A DNA stretch of 64,000 nucleotides from assembly GCA_004352715.1 (NCBI GenBank), contig SCFE01000014.1, positions 1,613,426-1,677,425 of the forward strand, given 5' to 3'. The position numbers were made by a program, and so were the translations under genes. This stretch comes from Hofstenia miamia (Eukaryota; Xenacoelomorpha; Acoela). Below, in pieces: positions 26,501 through 38,500 of this stretch (positions are counted from its first letter, which is position 1; the number at the start of each line of letters is the position of its first letter). Under the pieces are notes generated by a model that made no database searches, was not told where the DNA came from, and worked only from the letters and a program-made list of their open reading frames with translations.

Positions 26501-29500
26501 AGTTTAATGGTAAAAATCAAAATTGGTTAGATTACCAGGTTTTACATTTTCAAAATTTTGGATTTGTATGCGAGAAATTATGTAATTTAGCTTGGCACAC
26601 AAGTTGATGTGTCATATCGCCCTTTCTTAGCCTAGCAGCTAGTGATGTGCAGGTAGAGCTTTCTTAATGTCGAGCTACTCGTCAGAAAATGATTTCTTAC
26701 CCATACTTTATGTTTTTTACCGGTATCCGACACGGATTTCTTAGTTTAAATGAATCATAAATGAAATTAATAGCGTGTTTAGAATATATACATATATAAT
26801 TCGTGGAATAAAAAAGCTAAAAAATATATAGTTTGAATTTAAAGCGATTCTATTTTAAAAAGTAATTTTGAATAGTGGATACATTATATTAATCGAATTA
26901 ATAAATGCAATTTAGTCTATTAAGAAGTGGGGAAATGTCATTAATTTGAATTAACAATAATTTTAAATGCCATAGGTTGATGGAAGCTGTCTGTCATTGT
27001 AAGTCTTGTTGCTGTATAGTTAATCAAAACAACTTGTGCTTTGCTTATATGTTCAAAGCAATCCATACCGAAAAATCATATTTTTGACTAATTTACATTG
27101 TTCTTTTTGGTTTTTTAAATATTTGTTCTTTGTATACTAATTCCTTTCTTGAAATATCCCCCCCNTATATATATATATATATATATGTATATGTTCATTT
27201 CATTTGTATTAGGCCATCTTGCATACTAATGAGCTTGGATCCATATGCCATCTTATGCAAATTTGCAATTGGTCCAAAATATATTTTTCACATCACAAAC
27301 ATTGCATTGACCCACAAAGTTTTTCTATGGACAGATATATATGAATTGTATTCAAGCTCACAGGTCAATATTTGCACTATGAAAGCTCAGAATATTTTTG
27401 TGAGCGATCTAAGATAGAGGGTTACAATACCAGGTAGATATGGACCCGAAACTTTGACTTTGATATGAGGCTATGGATCTCCGTCTAATCAAATGATCAT
27501 TAACATTAATCATTTTCTGATTGAGTAAACAACAATTCCTTGTGTATTGCTTATTGTCTTGCATCTTTTTCCAAATCAAGCTCAACTTTGAACCCAAACC
27601 CCCCCGAAACCCTAAGTCGAATCGGGTTTTATTGGGTACCCGATGTCACTCTTTAATCTAAGATATGATAAATTGAAAAATATTAGCCTGTTAATTTACA
27701 GTTTAATTAGATTTTAGGCATGCCTGGGGCTAATGTATCTCTAACAGATTTTCAGAACTTTTCTGATGCCCAAATTGCTTCGATGGTTAGTGATTTAAAG
27801 AAAGATACCATTATCTCTCTGCTTCGCCAAGCTGTCACGTCCCTGTCCCGTTCACACCAGTTTTCCAAAGTCAACACTTCCAATGTTACCTTGTCATCCT
27901 TGTCAAACTCCCTTGGTAAAACTCACATCCGATGTCTCGTCCACTCAAACTCAAATATTCTCCTACTGTGTTTCCACCTCACGTACTGTTCATAATCGTC
28001 CCAATCATCCTGCCACTTGCTCCTGAACAGTCTGTTTCACCGCCTACTCTCCACAATCATCGCCATCATCATATCTTTGGTAATAGTTCTTCCTGTCAAC
28101 TGCCTGCTGTTCCAATTAGTACTCTTCCTCATCCTCCTCGTAAAGCTCACATCTATATTGGCCGTTTTGCTAACTCTTTTTCTGCTTCTGATGTTGCTGA
28201 TCACCTCCGTTTCTCCTCACTCCAATTTGATGAGGCCTTCCCATTCCACGACGTAAGGATTCTCCATTCCCTTCCTTCCATATTGTTTGTAATCAAGAGT
28301 GTCATCATGTTATCATGGATCCTAAAGTGTTGTCAGATGGTCTCTTGATCCGATATTATAGGTTCTCATGCTGAATGCAAATCTTTTGGCCTTCGTCCCC
28401 GTCGTAGTGATGCTTCTCGTCGTGATTGACTAACTGTGCCTCCTAACTTGAAACTTACTACTCATCACAACTCTGGTTTCTCTTTTTTGCTCGCCAATGC
28501 TCGCAGTCTTTTCTCATTAAACAGTAGTCTTAGTTTTTACAACTTCTTCTTGCAGTTTCCTGTTGACTTCATTTTTATTACTGAAACCTGGCTTGATCCT
28601 TCTATTGTTAACAGTGTTGTTTTTCTTAACTCTACACTTAAAGTTCTTCAGTATGGTTGTGTTCTCATAATCATGATTATTGCATTACAGAGAAATAAAT
28701 GAATTTTAATCCGAATTGCCACATTTTGTAAATGCAATTTTAAAGAAAAATTTTATAAATAGTTTGTTTTTGTTAAGGCATTCATGCCAACATTTTGTGC
28801 TCTAATCAGCAATATAATTGTACATGCATTATTAATAGACCTTTCTTTTTAAAAATTTCCTTAGACCTCGGACAGAAACATATCACATTTTCATATTGCA
28901 AACATTGACCGCTAGGCTTGCATATAATGCAGGTATTCTTAAATGAAATACCGATCAATTTTTATGCAAGACACCGCGGAATCGGTATTTTTCGGTATTC
29001 TCAAACCACCGACGTATCTCTTAAAATGTGTGATGATATTTTCAAGAAACTTTAAACCCTCATAACTCCTTAACTAATAGAGATATACAAAATCTGAAAT
29101 CCCAACGGGAAAAAAAGGGTCCCTTCTCTCACCTAAGTCTTGTAACTACACCTGGTCGTTCTTCTAATGAGGCAACACAACCTCTGATTGTAGGATCAGT
29201 GCTGGTTGTTGTCATCCAGGTTGTTTTTTTCATTTTTAGTTTAGCATTTATAGATATTTAATCATTAATTTTCTATATTAGAGCAACTTTTGATTGCAAA
29301 TAAAGAACAGTTTTAGAACAGTAACTCAGTCGGACTTGAGAGCCTTCCAAAGAAAAAGAAATAGCTTAGGGTAGTTATTTCGCTAAGTATCTTTAAACCT
29401 CCATTTTCTGAACATTAGGTACGGGAAGAATTAATTTTATTATAGAAAATCCGAAATCATCATTGAAATATAGTTAATAGTTTAAAGTACTTCCATGGAC

Positions 29501-32500
29501 CTCTGTGATGTTTACATTTGTGTATACACAATGTAAACATCTCAGAGATCCATCATACTTCTGGCACAGAAATAATCTTTGTCACAAATGTTCGCTCTTA
29601 CATGAAAGCACACTTAATAATAAATATGTCAATATATTAAAATTGTCAAAACTTCGAAAAGGGCTTGGAGAGAATTGCTCAAGAATATATACAAAACTCT
29701 TTGTATCTTTAAAAAGGCTTAGGGTTAATATGACACATTTAGAGTACGACTTAGTTGGAATTAACGAATTTTATGAAAATTCTACCTAGAATATGCAATG
29801 ACTGACCATATGATGTAGAAGCTAGTTGCACAAAGAGAAAAAGAAAATAATCTCTAAGTAATAAAAAACTTGTTGTGTATATACTGTACATGGAAATTTA
29901 GATGATTACATCAAAATGAAGTATAGTATTCCATAAAAAGAGACAGCTTTTTTTTACAACTGTATAACATGAGGATACCCATTAAATAAGAAAATAGGTA
30001 ATGATATATAAAAAATTGATTGAATCATGAAGGAATATGTAGTTCGATCAAAAATAGAATCATATTAGGATAGCTTGTGTTAAAATTTAAATTTAAATTT
30101 TATCAAATACGAACATTTGTATGAACTACTTAAAACATGTCTAAACGATTGATATAAATCAAATTGTGCATTTTTTAATGTATCATGTCTAAATTTATCA
30201 TTTCAAGATCCGCTTACACAAGGGATGTGAAAGTAAGGAAAAATTAGTAGACGTAGTTGTTGTATCAAGTTTTCTTAGTCGTAGATTCAGCGGTTAATCA
30301 CAGTAGTCGTACCCGACAAGTAGCCTTAAATTCTGGAGGCTGATCTTGAATGTTTGACACGCTTCAATATTGTTGGTGTTGCAAAACCCATGTAACAGTG
30401 CAAAATGGAAGAAAATTCTGGTGAAATGCTTGTTTAAGATATTTCAATGTATTTTTGCAAAGCCAGCATTTTATATTTTAAAATTAGTATATTTTCTGGA
30501 TAAAAAGGCTGATTTAGTATATATATATAAAATCAGCATTTTAAACAAGAAAATAAATATTAAATTGCCACAATATATATATATATATATATATATTATT
30601 ATGTTTAAATTTAAATATTCTTTTGTGCAGCCACACTCCCGCAGGCAATGCCATTATGCTGAATTTTGCAAAATACAATGATTAGTAATTGAATTGCAAT
30701 ATTTAACAAGCAATTATTTACCAATATTTCATTAAAACTGTCATTTTAATTTACAAAATCTTTTGTGAAGAGCAGAAAGCAGCTACAGATACCATTCAAA
30801 AATTAAAAAACACCAGCTTAAATAAGAAGCGTCATAAAATTACCCATTTGAATTTGCACTGGCATATACACTTCTGTGAGAGCTACTCCCGGCCTAGCAG
30901 GATCTTCAGCTTTGCACACATATACGCCCGTTTGTCGAGATACCGGTGCTATCGGAACATCCATCATCAGAATGTAATCGATCTAAATTATGAAAAAATT
31001 TTTGTTTTAAATATTAAGTTAATTCGCAAATCTCGAAATCGAGCTTAATTCTATTTATGAAGATAATTTTTTTTTATTTAATATGCTCATTTATAATTTT
31101 TTTGGAATCGTATATTATATTTCGAAATATGTGTAAATGTTCGAAACGAAATATGTGTTGTATCATGATAAATGCCTCAATCAATTATAACTCATGCAAT
31201 AACTCTCAGGATGATATTACATCTTAAAGCATGTAATAAATTTCAGAAATCCTGGAATTGGAGTGTTGAATGTCCATAAAGTAAGAAGCATGTAGTTCAT
31301 TAAAACATCAGTTGAATAATGCGTTTTCGTGGAGTATATATTATGCATCAGAGTTGGACTTGAATCGATTTTTAGACTCCAGCACCCTTGGACCATTTCA
31401 AAATACCCATAATTCGTTTTAAATTACCCTGTCAAACTCAAGCTCAGCACAACTCCTGCCCAAGTTTAAGGTCGACCCAATTCCAACTTTGCTATGGACA
31501 GGATGGGCGTAGGCTACAATTTTTGACCCAAGGCAAGAAATGTATATAAATCCATATTCCATACCATACCACAGAAATAAAAGCTTGCTAACAAATGCCC
31601 ATAACTAAATTATTAACAAAACTGCTAAATATCTTAATAAAAGGCATTTGTAGACACTGAGAATTTTATGCAAATTTCAATATGCAGAAAATGAGACTAA
31701 GAAATTTGAAAAGTTTCATAGAAACTCCACCGTTGATGTCAATTTTCCAGGTAACAACTACTATGTGATCAGAATTTTATAAAAAAACAATTTCAAATCC
31801 TAATTAATTTCAATCATTTACTTTATCAACAGTCAAATCAACGTTGATTTTAAACTTAATATTAATTGAGACTTTTCTAAGACTGTTCAAGATGAAATCC
31901 ATTCATTCTCAAAGCTTATTCTTTTTACCCTATAACTTTACAACCTGACTGGCTATAAAAATTTTCACCCCACAAATCCCTACAAGAATCCCCGGAACCC
32001 CACAGCAGCAGAAATGGCATCAGGTACCCGACTATGCCCGACTCGACGTCAGGTATAGCGTCAGGTCGGGTACGCTCATGGAGCAGGCTCTGTCAGGTAA
32101 TTTTTGGGTATGATAAAATGAATAAAATTATTTTACGCGTCCTTTAGTCAACCTACATCATCAAAGACAAATGGCAATACATAATAGGTTAATAGCTTTT
32201 CATGTAATTGGCCCCACTAATGACATTTGAGAACCGATTCACACGTGACTGTTTTTGGAGCAGATCTTTACAACATAAATTCTTTAATTGCGTCTAATTA
32301 TTTTACTTCCAGTAAAGTTAAATACAATCACCATGTGAATGGACATTCTCTCAAATTCTTGTAAGGTAAAGGAATCAATAGTCGGTTCGAGTCGGGTTCG
32401 GTTGATGAAATAGTGTGTCGGGTCGGATCGTGTACCTTTCTTTTATTGAATACCCATCACTGCACGGCAGCTCTGGCTATGCATAATGAAGATTATAGCA

Positions 32501-35500
32501 AATCGCCTTTTTAGCCTATTTGATATATACAGGGTTGACCAAAAGTTAGGGGGCAGTGCTACACAAATCACTCAATCACTCACCTACAAATTTAACGAGC
32601 GCTGGGATTAATAGGGTTTATATCTAGCTGGCCGCGCCTGATGGTGCCCCAGGGCATTATGGAAACGTGGCTCGTAAGTGGTTGACTCACACCTTTGGTA
32701 ATCGTAGGATAGGCCGTCGGGGAGGACTTGAGTGGTCCCCAAGATCTCCCGATCTTACTCCGCCTGAATCCTTCATGCGGGGAGTTATTAAGGAAGCTGT
32801 GTACAGTACTAAATCACATTCTTTGGAAGAGTTGAAAGAAAGAATAACCAACGCTTTTCATTCAATTATTCCAGAGCTTTGTCACAAAGTGTGTTCATCG
32901 ATGGAGAACAGAGTTTTGAAGTGCATCGAGGTAAATGGTGGACAATTTGAGTAAATAAAAGGATCATTTATTATTTATTACATTAAAGTGAACGTATATA
33001 ACCTGAGTAAGTGCTTAATTTACATTAAAAAATTATATTTTTGGTATTGCCTCCTAACTTCGGGCCCACCCTGTATTAAGATAAATAAGGTATTCATTAT
33101 TGAGGTAAATATTGACAAATTGACGCAACTTATTGAGGGGTGTTGTGACCCACTAAATAACAAGATTTATCATTAATTTTGTATTAAAGGCCTTTCTCAT
33201 TAATTAATGTACCATCAGCAATATTAATTTTATAGTGCTTGCTTAGTGTAGGTTTTATGTCCATGTACAAGTGTGATTTGAAAGTAACTCCGTATTTTAA
33301 AATATTTACATACAAAACATTCAAATTATGCAATACGGTTTTGAATTTTTGTGTGCAGTCAGATCTATTTTCCTCTCGGATATTTTATTTGAACTTGTTT
33401 TTTAATGTTGTTTATTTGTTCCAAATATTATTTTTAGAACCTTACAAAAATGACCAGACGTCTTACTGTACAAGAACGTGCTCAGATAGTTGCCGGTTAT
33501 GAAACTTGGAGATTGATTGCTGAAGTACAAAGATGGTGGAAAACCACTAATCGAAATCATAGCAAATTGACCCAAGAACGATCAAGAATTGTTACTTAAA
33601 ACCTATGACTACAGGCTCTGTGAGTAATACTCAAAGAAGCGTTTACCCTTCTAAATTCAAAGACTCTGAGGTAGTGCAAGTCGTTCAAAAAATGTTTCGT
33701 TGTAGCCGAAAAAATCAATTTGACAGGCAGTAAGAAAAAGTGGACTTTTTTTCGCTGTGTACGTCAGGTGCTCAAAGATGAGCTTAAATTGTGTTACTTT
33801 CGGATCACCCTGTATAAAATGCGGACCAAATTGAATTTACCATAAATTTAATTTTTTTTAAAGTAATGTAGATTTTAACTTCAGTGACGAGTGGGACATA
33901 CATGTATTTGTTTGATTTGGAGCGCATTTTGTTTGCTTACCCATTTTCTCCAACTCGAATAAGGAATATTATATTACTATGGCTGCCAAATGCGCTTAGG
34001 ATGGGTTTCTTAAAACTTTTTTCTTTTAAGCAACAGAAACAAATTATCTACTATCATTGGAGCAGTGATGACCAATTTGAACTTCCGTTTCAGCAAAATT
34101 TAAACTTTAGGTTAAATACAAGTTTATATAAATGTGGCAATGATTTAAGCTTCAAACTTTAAACTCACATTTATATTTTAGCTTCAATTCAAACTATTAG
34201 CTTCTAATTACGTCATTATTTTGCGCATACGAGTAACTGGTATATTGTTCAGAAAGATTGGTAGCAGAAAGAATTTTGTAAAATTCGTGGATGTGAACTT
34301 TTCCCTAAAGTTTATATAGGTTTTAACTGGTCATCACTGCATTGGAGTAAGTAAAAACTCATGTCTTGACAGAATTTTTCTGATTCAAACTACTCTCAAA
34401 ACTAAGGATGACACTAAGAGCGTGGCTAAGCAGTTCTAATCTAAGCCAACTTAAGGGGACTGATTTTTCTGTTTACACAAAATAAATAAAATTTGAACAT
34501 AAACTTGAAGCTAGTAAATGTTTAATAATTTAATTAAATATTATATATTAATGTGCAAATTATCATGTGAATTGTTCAATTTTTCTAATATAAAATACAT
34601 TAAGATAAGTAACTTTGTTTTTTTTATTATTATATTTAACTAATATTTATATTGAATTAACAACTTTTCACGCAAAAACACAAAATTTGTTAAATTTACC
34701 GAAAACAAAACTTTTGTAACACTCTTATGTGAAATTCAAACGCAATTGCAAGGCCGGAATATGCTGGTAAGTAGCATCAATTTAATTGATTTTGAACCAT
34801 TGTTAAGTAAAATTGCAGCAATTTTTGGCAAAAAATCTCAAAACTGTTGAATTTGATTAGGTGTGCGATACATGTAATTAGAAGTTCCATAATTCGATCT
34901 AATGCCAAAATAAACTATCAGCTATTACATACATTCCTGTCCAAAAGAAACCGATCACTATGGCTTTTCTAAGTATTATTAACTTTAATGAAAATTTACT
35001 TTAAATAATGCATTATCAATTAAACGCAATTGTGTGGGAATATAAAACTAACCTCCATAATCATATAAATCATGAAAAACACTAATATGTAATGTGTTGT
35101 CAATTAGCTTTCAGCACTTCTGCTATGCGTTTAGGCAACGAGTGTACCAATGACTGGCAGTAGGCTGATGGAATCTTAGTACACCACACTTCTGTGAATG
35201 CTTTCTCCAGTTCTGCAATTGATGTTGGTTGTTTCAATAAAACCCAACAATTCTCGATGGGGTTAAAATCTGCGACGAACCAGGTCATGGCAATAACACA
35301 TTGATGTTATGCTCCCAGACCCATTCTTTAACAATCTTCGCCTGATGGCAGGGCGCACCGTCATGCTGGAAGATACTGGTTCCTCGAATCAAAAACCACG
35401 GAAAGGTCTCAATTTCATGTTCAAGAATTGTAATATATAATTCTGAGGTGTGACAGTCCTTCCCTGTGGAGCAATAACCATTTCACCACGCCCAACAGCA

Positions 35501-38500
35501 CTAATTGTTGTTGATTTCTGTAGCTTGGATTGAACCACTGATGCTTTGGTCTTCACATTAATTGTAGATTTGATCCAAATGACTTGACCTGTGTTTCATT
35601 GTAAAAAAAGAACTTTACTACATTGTTGTGCTGTCCAATATTTATGTTTCCTACAGAAAGTTGCATGGCCAATCGAGCTTTTACTTGACAGACGTACTTT
35701 AATATCTGGTCAAAGATGATACATCCTAAAGTTTATGGCTATGAACAATGCCTCTTGCACTGATTGGCTGTGATACCATGAAATAATAGCAGTTTACTGC
35801 ATGTGTATACCTCTGTAATCAAAGACGAATCAATGAAATATAGCTATCTACTGCAGCCATTGCATTGACAATACAAAAATGTGGGATCTTTGCCATGTCA
35901 TCAGGCAAATATTGCTTCTGTGAGCATCGATGTCTTATCTCCATGGCCTGGATATGTAGAAGTACCAATATCAATTACAAAATTTAAAAAGCAATAAAAT
36001 ATAGTGTACTAAAATTGCACCAGTCTACTGATTGGCATTAGCTTGCAATATGCATCAGTACTAAAATCTAATGAACAACACACCAAATATTGGTGCTTTT
36101 CATGATTTCTTTTATTATAGAGATTAGTTATATATTCCTACACAATTCTTTTTAATTGATAATGTATTATTTGAAGTGAATTTACACTCAGGCTAATAAT
36201 ACACACAAAAAGCATGCTGGTCGGTTTTTTTGGCCAGGACTGTACTTTCAAATTTGCTATAAAATGAGAAATGATGACATTACTTTCAATTTGATAATTG
36301 AACTAAATTTAAAAATATTTAATTCCAAAATTTCACTTATAAAGTTTCAGTAGATTCTAAAGAAAAATGCAAATTTTATATAGTGAGGTGTGCGTTGCAC
36401 CAATGGAGAACACGCCTCAGTTTGAAACACATGCATACAATATAGGAGCCTTGCTATTTATTAATGTGCTTAATATGTAGGACTTTCAGAATTTTATTTT
36501 CCCTAGTGTCATTGAATTTGTTACAGTCCTACCATATTCCAGCTATATGAAGATTTTTTATCCCATGGCCCCATGTGTTTCCACGGCATAAATATTATTG
36601 CAGTTATTGCAAAAATATTGATGGTATTCTGAAATCGGGACTCTACTTCCATGTTATCCTCTGTTCTACTGAAGTATTTAGTCCCAAATCCCAATCCTAT
36701 GGGACTGAAGCCATCAAATTCGATGAAACTGAATTGTCACACAACACTCTAAAGTTATGATGTCTGTTAACTGCTATAGGAGATGAGCAGGGCAGGATTT
36801 GGCATTGAAAATAGTGATGATCCGTTTAAACCTATATAAACTTTAGGGAAAGTTTAAGCTAACCACTTATATTTAAACTGCAGCTTAAACATATAAAATT
36901 ACATTTAAATGTCGCTTACTAAAGTTTGGGCAGTTTAAGAACTCATAATCAGGCGATTGCGAATTGTTTTCATAGAGATGGGATTTTGGCGGTGGAAAAT
37001 GCCCTTTTGCAATTTGCGGGAGATGGCAATATATCCAGAATATATTCGGTAACATCCGCGAATTTTGTAAAATTCGTTATGTTACGAATCTTTCTGAACG
37101 ATAATTACATTAAATCCCAGACATTAAAATGCCAAAGCAAGAAATAACCAAATATTTATGACATAAGAGGGCAAACAAATATAACACCAAAAAATAAAAT
37201 CCCAATGAAATATAATGCCAAAGCTAAATAAAATCCCAAATAATTTTAATGCCAATTTTAAAATCGCAAAGAATTAAAATACCAAAAGTGAAAATCGAAA
37301 AGAATTAAATTACCAAAAGTGAAAATCCCAAAGAATTAAAATACCAAAAGTGAAAGATCCCAATGAATAGAAATAGCAAATTAAGGCAATCACATTTAAA
37401 TGTGGCACTCCAATCAGAGTGTGGTTTATAGAATTTGGTTGTGCTAAATAGTAACACGGTACGTGAGGGTGTAATTTCAAATTATTTAATGACTATTGAA
37501 TATTAATCAAATTACATAGAGCGCGATATATATTTATTATGTACAAAGAGTACTATTTAATCAAAAAATATTGATTTGCATAAATATACTTTTATAGTAA
37601 AATATATTTATTTTTTTATGACTTGTTTTAAAAGCTGTCATACTTAAACACGTGCTAGGAATTTCGGTAATTATGATATATTTTCATTCTAAATCCATAT
37701 TTTTTAAGCGTTGTACGTGTTTTGTTGTATTTCTCGACATCCCTCTCGTAACTATTTATATTTTATCTTTTGTTATAATAATTGTTTGGTATTAAAATTT
37801 TTTGGCATTTTCACTGTTTAGTATTTTAATTCTTTGGCATTTTATTTCTATCTGCTTTGATCTTTTATTTCTTTGGTATTTTCATTATTTGGGATTTTAA
37901 TTTTTGGGCTTCTCTTTACAAATCTTCTGAACAATTTGCCAGTTACTCGCATGCTCAAAATAATGATGTAATTAAACGTTAATAGTTTGAATTGAAGCTA
38001 AAATATAAATTGCAGTTTAAACTTTGAAGTTTAAATTATTGCCACATTTACATAAACTCGTACTTAATCTAAAGTTTAAACTTAGTTTAAACGGAAGTTT
38101 AGTTGGGCCATCACTGATTGAAAAATGGGTTGAAATTTAAGACTATTAAGGGGCAGTGTAACGAAATCAACCCAAATGCAGTGAATGGTATATAATTTGT
38201 AAAGAATTTATTGAACAATATTATCAAGATTTTGCAATTTTGTATTGTTATCTTATAAGTTACTAAACGCTTGTAAAACTCAACTTAAGTTTTTTCAATT
38301 TTAGAATGTAGACAAAGATTTTCACTGGTTTGCATAATTTTGCTATTTCGCAACATAGTAGACAATTGTTACCAAGTGAATTTTTATAAGTATTACCAAA
38401 ATATTGGGCTTATCAGCTTTGAGAAGAGCTAACTTGTAATATTTTGTAAATTCGCTGTTTGATTTTGCAAAATAAGACGAAACAATAAATAATATGAGAC

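Noticed and set aside
26640-26760. TAGTGATGTGCAGG, a hAT-like end
   Set aside because: No inverted partner and no 8-bp duplication found nearby, so it is not listed as an element.
30848-31048. Plus-strand ORF over the Ig1 exon
   Set aside because: It is antisense to the well-supported minus-strand exon 30844-30982.
31348-31492. CAGAGTTGGACTT / AATTCCAACTTTG inverted pair
   Set aside because: The pair is imperfect and its flanks do not repeat; it could be chance.
37130-37390. Short repeated CAAAGAATTAAAATACC units, first considered as a CRISPR-like array
   Set aside because: The units are irregular, have no unique spacers, recur inverted in the same element and lie inside a hAT-type transposon of a eukaryotic genome.
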